NCBI GenBank assembly: GCA_020073375.1
Contig: JAIQFG010000018.1
Location: 1 to 57,778, forward strand
DNA length: 57,778 nucleotides
Source of the DNA: Terriglobia bacterium
Lineage (GTDB): Bacteria > Acidobacteriota > Terriglobia > Acidiferrales > UBA7541
Direction of reading: 5' to 3'
The notes beneath the pieces are model-generated. The model was not told the origin of the DNA. It made no database searches and saw only the letters and a program-made list of their open reading frames with translations. Shown here one piece after another: positions 43,243 to 51,770 of the stretch. Position 1 is the stretch's first letter; each line of letters opens with the position of its first letter. Position numbers and translations under genes: made by a program.

Positions 43243-43591
43243 GGCATTTCCCCTTTTTCGATGGCGATTCGTTCGCCTTTTTGTGAGATGAAAATCCGCT
43301 CAAGCCCTCTAGTCCAGTGAATCTTTGAGGGCAAGAATGTTTTAGAATTGTGGAGCCTGATTTGAATCAATAATTGCTCTGGTCGTCGTTGCGGCGCTCA
43401 TTCCCCTGGCCGCATGTTAACGTACACCCGCATCCGCCCGGATGCAATGCCTCGGCAGCTCAGTTGAGGGTGGGCCTGGTTCGCCGCCGGCTTTGGCTTT
43501 CCCGTCATGGATTTTCCGATGATATGATCTGGAAGTACCCTGCCAAACAAGGAAGAAGCCGCGCATCGGGCGGCGCGGGGAGGACCCTTTC
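43243..43591. other. 349-bp intergenic region
   Basis: Divergent spacer between the DUF481 gene and the HMG-CoA-lyase-like gene. A short frame near 43370-43425 reads ALVVVAALIPLAAC before a stop, like a lipoprotein leader, but has no start codon. No other feature is visible. Confidence 0.35.
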
Positions 43592-44509
43592 ATGAGCAAA
43601 AAAGTCTGGATCGAGGACGTCACCGGGCGGGATGGCCTGCAAAATGAGCCCAAGCCAGTGTCCACCGCGCAGAAACTCACCCTGATCCGCAAAATAGCCG
43701 CCGCGGGGCTGACGCGAATTCAGGCCACCAGCTTCGTCCACCCGCGATGGGTCCCGCAGCTGGCCGACGCCGAGGAACTAGCGCGGCACCTGTTTGAGAT
43801 TCCAGGCGTGCGGTTTTCCGCCTTGATTCCCAACCTGAAGGGGTATGAACGCGCCGTCGCCGCCGGATTCCGCCATTTGGAATTTGTGATCGCCGCAAGC
43901 GACACGTTCAACCACAAGAATTTGAACCGCAGCACCCAGGAATCGTTCGCATTGCTGGAACAAGTAACCCGGCGCGCGCTGCAGGATGGCGTCGAGATTC
44001 GTGTGGGGTTTTCCAACGCCTACCATTGCCCGTTTGAGGGAACGATTTCCGCGTCCGCGCTGGTCTCGAGGGTGCGCACCGCGCGCGAAATTCATCCTTG
44101 GCCGGTCAGTTTCGGCGACACCGACGGGATGGCTTTCCCCGGACAGGTCCGCGAGGCCCTGCAGTTGCTCCAAACCGGCAGCATTTTGAAGATGGACGAT
44201 CTGGGCTTGCATTTTCACGACACATACGGCCGCGGCCTGGCCAACGTGCTTGCTGGCCTCGATCTGGGCGTGAGGAATTTTGATTCTACTACCGGCGGCC
44301 TGGGCGGCTGCCCCTACTGCCCCGGCGCGAGCGGCAATCTCGCGACCGAAGACCTGGCGGCGTTTCTTGCCGGCATGGGCTATGAAACGGGCGTCGATAT
44401 GGAAAAATTGCTGGACGCCGCGGAGCTGGCCATCACGTTCAGTTCCAGGCCATATCAGGGGCACCTGTTGCGAGCCATGCGGCCCAATGCGTGTGCGGTG
44501 CCCCAGTAG
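43592..44509 (+). CDS. Hydroxymethylglutaryl-CoA lyase-like enzyme
   Basis: 305 residues, cytoplasmic TIM barrel. Key blocks are DVTGRDGLQNEP (residues 9-20), ATSFVHPRWVPQ, HFHDTYGRGLAN and TTGGLGGCPYCPGASGN with the catalytic Cys near 237. HMG-CoA lyase splits HMG-CoA into acetyl-CoA and acetoacetate; related enzymes act on other 3-hydroxyacyl-CoAs, so substrate is provisional. The gene ends inside a hairpin repeat (its TAG stop is the repeat border) and a CoA-transferase gene follows. Confidence 0.88.
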   Translation: MSKKVWIEDVTGRDGLQNEPKPVSTAQKLTLIRKIAAAGLTRIQATSFVHPRWVPQLADAEELARHLFEIPGVRFSALIPNLKGYERAVAAGFRHLEFVIAASDTFNHKNLNRSTQESFALLEQVTRRALQDGVEIRVGFSNAYHCPFEGTISASALVSRVRTAREIHPWPVSFGDTDGMAFPGQVREALQLLQTGSILKMDDLGLHFHDTYGRGLANVLAGLDLGVRNFDSTTGGLGGCPYCPGASGNLATEDLAAFLAGMGYETGVDMEKLLDAAELAITFSSRPYQGHLLRAMRPNACAVPQ

Positions 44510-44602
44510 GACAGGCTTCAACCTGTCTGGTTTTTCGCTGTTGGATCGCCGTTTGCAGTCCTTGCAGAAACCCGACAGGCTGAAGCCTGTCCTGCTTTTT
44601 TT
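44506..44602. repeat. Long hairpin repeat (REP-like family 1, copy 4), T tract
   Basis: Arms at 44506-44527 (GTAGGACAGGCTTCAACC plus TGTC) and 44574-44595, followed by a run of T at 44596-44602, so it could terminate transcription after the lyase gene. The TAG stop of that gene lies within the first arm. Confidence 0.85.
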
Positions 44603-44627
44603 GTAATTCGATTCCCGGGAGAAATGA

Positions 44628-45818
44628 ATGCTTCCGCTTCAAGGCGTACGTGTGCTGGACGTGACTAACGTGCTGGCCGGCCCGTTCTGTAGCTTTCAAC
44701 TGGTGTTGCTCGGCGCGGAAGTCATCAAGATCGAGCAGCCTGTGCGCGGCGATCTGGCGCGGCAGCTGGGAGTGAACGTGAAAGCGTCCGAGCGCCTGAT
44801 GGGAGATTCGTTCGTCGCGGTCAACGCCGGCAAACAGTCCGTCACGCTGGACTTGAAGAAACCGCGGGGAAAAGAAATCTTCCAACAGCTGGTGGGAATT
44901 TCGGACGTCGTGATTGAAAATTTCCGGCCCGGCGTAATGAAGCGCCTGGGCCTCGATTACGACGCCCTTTCCAAGGCCGCCCCGGCGCTGGTCTACTGCG
45001 CGCTGTCGGGCTTCGGCCAGCAGGGCCCGCTCGCCCTCCGCCCCGCGTACGACCAGATTATTCAAGGCATGTCCGGCGTCATGAGCGTGACCGGCGACCA
45101 GCAGACCGCGCCCCTGCGCACGGGCTATCCGGTCTGTGACACGCTGGGCGGCGTCACCGCCGCGATGGCAATTTGCGCGGCGCTGGTCGAAGCGCGCTCG
45201 ACGGGCCGCGGGCGCATGATTGACGTCTCCATGCTCGAATCCACGCTCGCATGCATGGGCTGGGTGGTGTCCAACTATCTGAACGCCGGCGTGATTCCCA
45301 TCCCCATGGGCAATGAGAATTTCACCGCCGCCCCCTCCGGTACGTTCCAAACCGGCGGCGGATTGCTGAACATCGCCGCGAATGAAAATGTGCAATACCA
45401 CAAATTGTGCGACGTGATTGGACGTCCCGAACTGAAAACCGATCCGCGCTTTGTCGACCGCGACATCCGCAAATCCAATCGCGCCCTGATCAACAAGGAA
45501 ATCACGCAGGCGCTGCAATCGCGCACCGCTCCCGAATGGGACGCCCTGCTGACCGAAGCCGGAGTCCCCGCGGGATGCGTCCTCTCGGTTCCCGAAATCC
45601 TGGCGCATCCTCACCTGACGCAGCGCAATTTTTCCGGATCGTTCGATACCCCCGCCGGCCCGCAGCGAATCACTCGCGGCGGCTTCTATTTTCCCGAGGA
45701 GCCGCCCTTGCCCGCGAATCCTGCGCCGGAGCTTTCGCAGCACACGGCGCTGTGGCTGAAAAAACTGGGGTATGACGAAAATGCAATCCAGGAATTGAAG
45801 AAAGCCGGGGTCACATAG
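44628..45818 (+). CDS. CaiB/BaiF-type CoA-transferase
   Basis: 396 residues, class III CoA-transferase. RVLDVTNVLAGPF opens the protein; ADVIKIE-like AEVIKIEQP is near 30; the probable catalytic Asp is Asp171 in YPVCDTLGG. It moves CoA between carboxylic acids in the cytoplasm. With the lyase upstream it could activate a hydroxy-dicarboxylate (for example 3-hydroxy-3-methylglutarate) for cleavage, an inference from gene order. A repeat hairpin separates the two genes. Confidence 0.88.
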   Translation: MLPLQGVRVLDVTNVLAGPFCSFQLVLLGAEVIKIEQPVRGDLARQLGVNVKASERLMGDSFVAVNAGKQSVTLDLKKPRGKEIFQQLVGISDVVIENFRPGVMKRLGLDYDALSKAAPALVYCALSGFGQQGPLALRPAYDQIIQGMSGVMSVTGDQQTAPLRTGYPVCDTLGGVTAAMAICAALVEARSTGRGRMIDVSMLESTLACMGWVVSNYLNAGVIPIPMGNENFTAAPSGTFQTGGGLLNIAANENVQYHKLCDVIGRPELKTDPRFVDRDIRKSNRALINKEITQALQSRTAPEWDALLTEAGVPAGCVLSVPEILAHPHLTQRNFSGSFDTPAGPQRITRGGFYFPEEPPLPANPAPELSQHTALWLKKLGYDENAIQELKKAGVT

Positions 45819-45883
45819 AAATGATGCCCATTGGATTCTGAGCCCACCGACCGGCTCTCAGCAGAATTCAGCGTCGGGGCCCG

Positions 45884-46963
45884 TCACTTACCCAAATGGG
45901 CGCTGATGAAGCGCGCCAGATCAGACAGGGCCTCCCGGCTTTCTGGAGTTTCAGTATCGTCATCGAATCCGTGCCACATTCCCTCGAAGACATTGAGGTC
46001 AGCCTCGACGCCCGAATTCCTCAGCTTGCGATGCAGGAGCACGGTTTCGCTCAGAGACATGTCACGCGTTCCGGCCAGGAGATATGCCGGCGGGTAGCCC
46101 TTTGGGATAATGCCGTCGAGAGGCGTTCTCGGCGGATCTCCTGGTTTGCGGGACACCGAAAGATCGACGGGACGCCGGGGAGGTCTGGCCGGGAAAAGAT
46201 ACAACGACTGAATGGGATCGATGCCGTCGTCCAAAAACCACGTATCGCCCGCATCGCCTGCTCCAGCGCAGCTCAGCAAGCCAACTGCCCCCGGAAAGGG
46301 AAGTTTCTGCTCCGGCAGCGAGAGCAAGGTAGTCTGAAGAAGCGAGCAGCCGCCAGAGATACCGAACATGCCAATGTGCTTGGGCTTATAGGTCTTGAGA
46401 AGCTCGCTGTAGGCGGCGATAAGCTCGCGATGCGGTTCCGTCGACGGATTCAGACCGTAATGAAGTGCGATTACCTTAATTTTGGCGAGATTCGCAACCG
46501 CGATGGCCGAGGAGTCGACCTCAAACTCCATCATGATCTTGTTGCGATTTTTTTCCGGGATGCCTTCGGGCGTGTAGATCGAGGCTTCGACGCCGCCCAC
46601 TTTGCGGTCTTCCTCACCTACGGGATACAGCTTCAAGGCCGTAGCCTTTTCCCGCGCGAAGAGCGCCTGGACGTGCTTGGCTGCCCACGGCCCGTATTCC
46701 TTGGGATCGCTCGGCTGTCCGGAATTCAAGGCGGAGTCGATGAGCGCCATGTACGCATCTTTGGATTCCCGGCTCGCATAATGTGCAAAGGGTATTGTGC
46801 GAGGGCCCCAGTGAACCGTGGCATCCCGATCAACCCTCACTGCCGGCGAAAGCGGGGCTTGCGAAAGGTCACCGCGATCTTGCGCCGCATTTGCGGCAAT
46901 CAAGGTTGCTATGATCGTAACCGCGGCGGCCAGCGGAATCGCCCTGCGTCTTCGATGTGTCAT
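45884..46963 (-). CDS. Exported alpha/beta hydrolase (HSL/fold-3-like)
   Basis: 359 residues. Twin-basic N-terminus (MTHRRRR) with a hydrophobic segment to about 27 gives a signal peptide. The GISGGCS motif near 203 gives the nucleophile and EGMWHGFDDD near 325 provides the His; GTRDMSLSETVLL gives the Asp. This is the hormone-sensitive-lipase-like branch, likely an esterase acting in the periplasm. It is convergent with the CoA-transferase gene (65 bp apart). Confidence 0.8.
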   Translation of the reverse strand: MTHRRRRAIPLAAAVTIIATLIAANAAQDRGDLSQAPLSPAVRVDRDATVHWGPRTIPFAHYASRESKDAYMALIDSALNSGQPSDPKEYGPWAAKHVQALFAREKATALKLYPVGEEDRKVGGVEASIYTPEGIPEKNRNKIMMEFEVDSSAIAVANLAKIKVIALHYGLNPSTEPHRELIAAYSELLKTYKPKHIGMFGISGGCSLLQTTLLSLPEQKLPFPGAVGLLSCAGAGDAGDTWFLDDGIDPIQSLYLFPARPPRRPVDLSVSRKPGDPPRTPLDGIIPKGYPPAYLLAGTRDMSLSETVLLHRKLRNSGVEADLNVFEGMWHGFDDDTETPESREALSDLARFISAHLGK

Positions 46964-47139
46964 CCGAGCCCCTCCATCTTGCGCGTTCAGACACGCTGCG
47001 GGAATCTGCCGAACAGCGGGTTTTCCAAGCGTTCAGGGAATTTGGGGTATTTTCGCGAACGCGCAATCGCCGCTTTGCGGGCGGCAAAATCGATAATTCG
47101 CGTCGTGGATTCCGCGGAGAATTGCAGTCGAGCGCTGAA

Positions 47140-47229
47140 TGGCGGAGGAGGGGGGATTCGAACCCCCGAGACCCTTTCGGGCCTAACGGTTTTCAAGACC
47201 GCCGGATTCAACCGCTCTCCCACCCCTCC
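47140..47229 (-). tRNA. tRNA-Ser (anticodon UGA)
   Basis: 90 nt including an encoded CCA. Read on the minus strand: acceptor GGAGGGG pairs with CTCCTCC followed by discriminator G; the anticodon loop is CTTGAAA with anticodon TGA; a long variable arm (GGCCC GAAA GGGTC) is the class II feature of tRNA-Ser; the T arm is GGGGG-TTCGAAT-CCCCC. The integrase gene starts 98 bp beyond its 5' end, suggesting a tRNA-associated insertion site. Confidence 0.93.
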
Positions 47230-47327
47230 GTCGTTTGTTTTGTTGCACTTAATGAAACTGCTGTTGCACATTCTGTTGCACAATTCGCGTTTCCGTGAGA
47301 CTATAGCTTTGTTTGGAGCCTCCGAAA

Positions 47328-48407
47328 ATGCAAAAAGGGCACATATTCCAACGTCACGGTGCTTGGTACCTTCGGTATCGCAAATACGAGACCGAGAACG
47401 GCAAGATCGTCCGTAGGCAGTTATGTGAACGACTCGCCGATTTTAGCGACAAGTACCGTACAAAACAGAGTGTACGCCAGAAGGCGGAAGATTTTCTAGA
47501 TCGATTAAATGAAGGCCGTGACGAACAGCGAACTTTACAGCAGTTCATCGAACTGTCCTACCTGCCTCACGCGCAACTGCACAAGCGACCATCAACGTAC
47601 AAAGGGTACAAGAACCTTTACAGCTTACACGTCGCGCCAAATGTGGCCGGTCTGCGTATTGCCTCGTTCAGAACCCCTGATGCACAGAAATTACTTAACA
47701 AACTCAGCACCGGATCGCTGTCGCATCTTACCCTGATCCATGTGAAATCCTTCCTGTCCGGCGTGTTCTCATTTGCAAAGCGAATGGGCGCGGTAGATTC
47801 CAACCCGATTCAAGGTACGGAAGTTCCGAAAGGGAAGCCGAGCCAACCGACGCACGCCTATTCAAACGATGAAATCGAAAAGATGCTCAAGATTTTGAAA
47901 GGAACGCCAAGGGTAGCAGTCATAGTCGCAGCGTATACCGGGCTATCGTTAGGCGAGTTGCAAGGATTGAAGTGGAAAGACATCACCGATAAAGAATTGA
48001 ATGTCCGTCGCACGATCTGGCACAGCCAGGAAGGACCACCAAAGACGACTGCGCGGCAAAATGCCGTGCCGTTACTTCCGATTGTTGCCGAGGCACTTAC
48101 TGAACATCGGAAACAAAATCCGGGTACGGCATGGGTATTTGAAGGGCCGTTCCAACGTCCGCTCGATTTGGCGACACTAGGAAGCAAGGGAATCAAATCC
48201 GTCCTATCCGGGAGCGAATCTGAGTGGAAAGGCTGGCACGCACTACGCCGTGGCTTCGCAACCCGGCTCCACGAATCGGGCGTTCAAGACAAGATCATTC
48301 AATCGTTGATGCGTCATTCTTCGCTATCCGTCACGATGAAGCATTACGTCAAGGCGACGCCAGCGGCCAACGTCGAAGCGATGCAGAAATTGAATCCAAA
48401 GGTTTAA
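47328..48407 (+). CDS. Tyrosine-type site-specific integrase, substituted active site
   Basis: 359 residues from ATG 47328 (GGAG 9 nt upstream; in-frame TTG 47313 is less likely). It has an N-terminal Arm-like part, a SAM-like core-binding domain (about 70-170) and the C-terminal catalytic domain. WHALRRGF gives His304 and Arg307; His330 is in RHSSLSV. The first catalytic Arg of the TGLRxxEL box is Ser207 (TGLSLGEL), and at the usual Tyr position (+9 from His330) there is His339 with Tyr340 next to it. It may be inactive or very divergent. Two small ORFs follow within 10 bp each. Confidence 0.85.
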   Translation: MQKGHIFQRHGAWYLRYRKYETENGKIVRRQLCERLADFSDKYRTKQSVRQKAEDFLDRLNEGRDEQRTLQQFIELSYLPHAQLHKRPSTYKGYKNLYSLHVAPNVAGLRIASFRTPDAQKLLNKLSTGSLSHLTLIHVKSFLSGVFSFAKRMGAVDSNPIQGTEVPKGKPSQPTHAYSNDEIEKMLKILKGTPRVAVIVAAYTGLSLGELQGLKWKDITDKELNVRRTIWHSQEGPPKTTARQNAVPLLPIVAEALTEHRKQNPGTAWVFEGPFQRPLDLATLGSKGIKSVLSGSESEWKGWHALRRGFATRLHESGVQDKIIQSLMRHSSLSVTMKHYVKATPAANVEAMQKLNPKV

Positions 48408-48414
48408 CGCACCG

Positions 48415-48579
48415 ATGACCATTCACGAGATCTCGAAAATTTTCCTTCGAACCATCGACGCGATGAACGACGAGCAAAAGAGGGAAATCCGAGACCGCAT
48501 CGACCAGGACGCACGCGAAAAGATTCGAATTGCGGACGGATTTTTCCTTTCAAACTGTGGGATTCAACCTCTCGACTAG
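48415..48579 (+). CDS. Small charged protein downstream of integrase
   Basis: 54 residues, ATG 48415 located 7 bp after the integrase stop. The sequence is highly charged (KREIRDRIDQDAREKIR) and helical, possibly a regulator or excisionase-like accessory. No family is recognised. Tight spacing with the genes on either side argues for a shared transcript. Confidence 0.4.
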   Translation: MTIHEISKIFLRTIDAMNDEQKREIRDRIDQDAREKIRIADGFFLSNCGIQPLD

Positions 48580-48587
48580 GAGTCTCT

Positions 48588-48791
48588 GTGGGTCACGTCG
48601 AAAAGTGGATGCGTAAGAACAACATTCCAGTGACCAAGCGTAGGTATCCTGAATTGGCTTTTCTCGGCGACGATCGCTTGGACGGCCACGAACTCGACGC
48701 GGAAGACGAAAGTATGCTGCCGCCGGGAATTCAAAAGACGCCGAAGACCTGCCGTAAGAGTCGAAGACGGGAAAGCGGCACGCTGAATTAG
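48588..48791 (+). CDS. Small basic protein, unknown
   Basis: 67 residues from GTG 48588, with AGGAG at 48578-48582. The N-terminus (MGHVEKWMRKNNIPVTKRRYPELAF) is basic; the C-terminus is also basic (KTCRKSRRRESG). Character suggests a DNA-binding or mobile-element accessory protein; no family is recognised. It ends the probable integrase operon. Confidence 0.45.
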   Translation: MGHVEKWMRKNNIPVTKRRYPELAFLGDDRLDGHELDAEDESMLPPGIQKTPKTCRKSRRRESGTLN

Positions 48792-48917
48792 GACTTCCAT
48801 AGGAAAATAAATCGAAACCTTCTAATATCTCTAGATAAATGCGTTTGTCATATGGTGATGGATTCCTTACCGGAGCCTTCTGATTCGTTTCAAAATAAGA
48901 AACTAGGATTGGCAATA

Positions 48918-49799
48918 ATGAGGATTCTTGCATTCTCGGATGTTCACAGATGGGAGGGTTACAAGGACCTTGTGGATGAACATAGGCCCGACTTTATTGT
49001 TCTTGCGGGCGACCTAACTTCGGATGGAAATGCGGCGTTTTGGTCCGAGGCGTTAGAACACGTTCCTGACTATGCGAAAGAGAAAAGTGAGCTTCTTCGC
49101 AGATACGGGCTGGTCGAGCGCGAAAAGAGCTTCTATATGTCGGTGGCGAAACCTGAGAAGTCGGGAAACCACTTTCTCCGCGACCTCGACGAGCTGGAGT
49201 ATCGCTATCAAAGAACACAAGCTTTTCTAAAGGCCAGAAAGAGGATGCATGTCGATAAGTTCTATGCCTTTCTTCGTCACGCTGGAAAGCTATCCGAGGT
49301 GCTTGTGACGAAAGGCGATCACGACGACGACTTTGCAGATGATTATGACATTCGGCGAATCAACGGAATTCCTGGCTGCCGAGAGATTTCAGGGAAGGCT
49401 TACTCACGGAATCAATGCGTCTTCCTCGGACTCGGCTTTGAGCAGGCCGGATATCGGCGTCCTCTACGGTCATTCATTAGGGAATTCAAAGGCCGGGCGC
49501 AAATCGTGATCGCTCATGCGCCGCAGCGGAACGTGCGGCTAATTGCAGAGATAAGACCAAAGTTGCTGATTCGGGGTCACTTTGGCAGTGGCCAATTTGT
49601 CGTCGATGGAACTCCAACTGTTTTTACCTCCGCCTTGAACCACACAGTTATCGAAATTAGTAGAACGAGACTTCCACGTATCCGTAGGTTTGGTTCGCCC
49701 TCGCTTTCGGACCAAACAATTGAAGAGTTGAAACGCGATTCGGTCTCTGACAGGCACCTTCGTCAGACGTATCCTTGGCTGCAGAGATACCCGCACTAA
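48918..49799 (+). CDS. Calcineurin-like metallophosphoesterase
   Basis: 293 residues from ATG 48918 (AGGA upstream); the frame opens at 48852. Metal-binding motifs are in order: SDVH (about 8-11), AGDLTSDGN near 29, KGDHDDD (a GDHD variant of GNHD) near 132, a His in IAHAPQ and GHFGSGQF near 217. These enzymes hydrolyse phosphomono- or diesters in the cytoplasm. The middle part has an insertion of about 80 residues (YAKEKSELLRRYG and following). It may be cargo of the island. Confidence 0.78.
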   Translation: MRILAFSDVHRWEGYKDLVDEHRPDFIVLAGDLTSDGNAAFWSEALEHVPDYAKEKSELLRRYGLVEREKSFYMSVAKPEKSGNHFLRDLDELEYRYQRTQAFLKARKRMHVDKFYAFLRHAGKLSEVLVTKGDHDDDFADDYDIRRINGIPGCREISGKAYSRNQCVFLGLGFEQAGYRRPLRSFIREFKGRAQIVIAHAPQRNVRLIAEIRPKLLIRGHFGSGQFVVDGTPTVFTSALNHTVIEISRTRLPRIRRFGSPSLSDQTIEELKRDSVSDRHLRQTYPWLQRYPH

Positions 49800-50054
49800 T
49801 TTCGAGCAAAGGAGACCTCCCCCGGTCATCGTTCCCGCGCCCTGGCAGGAAAGGCCCGCGACAAACCTCACTCGACAACACCACGCTAGGTTCCAAGACG
49901 ATCAACGCCGCCGATTTTTCTCGTCGGGATCTCCGATTACAAAATCAATATCCCAAAGAACTTTCAGAACTTGCGCTTTGAATGCACTTAGTCGGAGTGA
50001 TATGCGGATAACATGGGTGAGGTATTCGCCTTCACCGTGTGAACATCCATAGGG

Positions 50055-50297
50055 ATAAGTCCCGAGAAGCGGTGCCGCCTCAACCGGTCGATGCAACACC
50101 CTCTAAGCAGTTGATCTGACAATACCTTCGCTCGGGAATCGATCCATATGGCTGTAAGCGGTCAAAACCTAAACAGGGCTTTTGTTTTGTTTGAATTGAC
50201 GCCCGCGATCGAAATCAGCCTCGTAGGCTCCTATAGGAAGGCTTTGAGCAAGTGTTGCACCGACCCATTGAGAACATCGGCGTTATCGGAATGTGGC
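50055..50297. mobile_element. MITE-like element, copy A
   Basis: A 194-bp core (50079-50272) is bounded by imperfect 21-bp inverted ends: CTCAACCGGTCGATGCAAC at the left, and the reverse complement of CTCAATGGGTCGGTGCAAC at the right. Outer flanks of about 25 bp match halves of the short quasi-palindromes. No ORF or transposase is inside. Its opposite-orientation relative is at 51771-52014. Confidence 0.8.
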
Positions 50298-50317
50298 AGA
50301 TCCTCCCGTGACTGAAA

Positions 50318-50353
50318 GCCATATTCCGAGAAGTCGACTTCTCGAGAAGTGGC
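50318..50353. repeat. 36-bp quasi-palindrome (family 2)
   Basis: Begins GCCATATTCCGAG and ends AGAAGTGGC; its middle CGAGAAGTCGACTTCTCG is a perfect 18-bp palindrome (50327-50344). Same family as the elements at 53390, 54275 and 57252. Confidence 0.75.
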
Positions 50354-50461
50354 GCAACACTGCGATAGTACTTCTGCCCCGTCTCGATCCTCATAAAATT
50401 CTAAGAGACGGCTCGATGCTCCGTGTGGGGAAAGAACGTGTCCGCCATGGTGCAGGTGGCG

Positions 50462-51598
50462 TTATTGTGCGGCGAAGCGGCCTAATTGGAGCCGGGTCTG
50501 GAGAAAGCGAAGGATCGTGTCGCGCGTGATCATCCCGACGATGTGCCCTTCGGAGGCGACAGGCATCTGGTTGATGTCCGCCTCCTGCATGCGATCGAGA
50601 ACACCGACGATGGGCTCGTTGGGCGAGGCGCTGTGCATGCGATCGAGCGGTAACATGACGGCCTGAATGGACGTGTTGCTCCAGTTCTCGCGTGGCACCG
50701 AGCGGACGCCGTGAAGCGTTATGAGTCCGACGGGGTTCCCGCCAGCGGTGACGACATGGCAACGGCGGCCTGTCCGCAACACTTCGTGGATATATTCCTC
50801 AAGCGAAATGTCGCGCGAAACCGTGGGCACGTCTGTAGTCATGATGTCCTCAGCATGCACTCCGGTAAGTGTATTGCGGATGGCCACTTGAGCGTAGCTT
50901 TCTTGAGCCGCGCTCAACAGGAACCATCCGATGAAGGCTATCCACAGGCCGCCCACCCAATTGCCGTTCAGCGCCTGCCAAATTCCAAGGAAGATTAGAA
51001 TGTAAGCGAAAAATTTCCCCGAATCGGAGGCGATGCGCGTGGCCCGGCTGAAATCCTTAGTGATCCCCCATGCGATTCCCCGCAGGATGCGCCCGCCATC
51101 CAGCGGAAAACCAGGAAGAAGGTTGAACAGCGCAAGGGTGAGATTGATCTCCCAAAGCCATTTCGAAGCGGCGGCCAGCATGGAATTGGCCGGGGAAGAA
51201 TACGCGACCAACCAGAAGCAGCCGGCAAGAAACAAGCTGGAAAGCGGGCCAACGATAGCGATATTGAAATCCTGTACCGCCTTCTCCGCTTCGTGCTGGA
51301 TTTTCGCCAAGCCGCCGAATACAAACAAAGTGATCGATTCGACGCGAATGCGGTAGCGCATCGCCACCATGCTGTGGCAAAGCTCGTGAAACACCACCGA
51401 CCCAAATAAAAGCACGCTCGTGATGATTCCAAGAGTCCAGTGCTGCGCTGGAGTCCAGTCGGGATGTTGAGAGGCGAACTGAATCCGCAGCGAGAGGGTA
51501 ATCAGCAGAAAGATGATGAACCAGCTGGGATGCACGTAGATCGGGATGCCCAAGACTCGCCCGAGAGGAATGCCGGAACCAGATGCAGGCTGTGCCAT
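50462..51598 (-). CDS. Site-2 protease-type M50 metalloprotease with CBS domains
   Basis: 378 residues with six or so transmembrane segments. The zinc motif HELCH (71-75) and the third ligand Asp167 in LLPGFPLDGG are intact. Two C-terminal CBS domains (about 245-300 and 315-375) would bind an adenine nucleotide and regulate it. Site-2 proteases cut transmembrane substrates such as anti-sigma factors or lipoproteins. The substrate is unknown. The gene lies between repeats. Confidence 0.9.
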   Translation of the reverse strand: MAQPASGSGIPLGRVLGIPIYVHPSWFIIFLLITLSLRIQFASQHPDWTPAQHWTLGIITSVLLFGSVVFHELCHSMVAMRYRIRVESITLFVFGGLAKIQHEAEKAVQDFNIAIVGPLSSLFLAGCFWLVAYSSPANSMLAAASKWLWEINLTLALFNLLPGFPLDGGRILRGIAWGITKDFSRATRIASDSGKFFAYILIFLGIWQALNGNWVGGLWIAFIGWFLLSAAQESYAQVAIRNTLTGVHAEDIMTTDVPTVSRDISLEEYIHEVLRTGRRCHVVTAGGNPVGLITLHGVRSVPRENWSNTSIQAVMLPLDRMHSASPNEPIVGVLDRMQEADINQMPVASEGHIVGMITRDTILRFLQTRLQLGRFAAQ

Positions 51599-51770
51599 CG
51601 CGAGTCTCTCAATTCACTTGTAGCAGAACGGAAGCCAGGAATCCCCGCTTTCGGAGAATATCTCCGTCGGACATTGCGATTTGGTCTTCTAGCTCGCGCA
51701 TCGTACGCTTCTCTTGCCCCGGACACAACGAATTTGCCATCAAAGCAGGCGTGATTGCGAGCTTCCGATG
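51599..51770. other. Intergenic stretch upstream of the M50 gene
   Basis: 172 bp between the M50 gene start and the MITE copy B; it may hold the M50 promoter. No ORF with coding character is visible. Confidence 0.3.

Larger units (their letters stand above)
49800..50461. other. 662-bp non-coding stretch with repeats
   Basis: Holds a MITE-like element (50055-50297) and a 36-bp quasi-palindrome (50318-50353). On the minus strand 49902-50000 reads VLKVLWDIDFVIGDPDEKN in frame, perhaps a decayed coding fragment. No intact gene is seen. Confidence 0.5.

Noticed and set aside
45896..47416. 506-codon ORF opposite the fold-3 hydrolase and across tRNA-Ser
   Set aside because: Overlaps a tRNA and the integrase start; no motif; shadow of the hydrolase.
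49902..50099. 65-codon minus-strand ORF near MITE copy A
   Set aside because: Its first part is inside the MITE end; only the tail looks coding, so it is noted as a possible fragment only.
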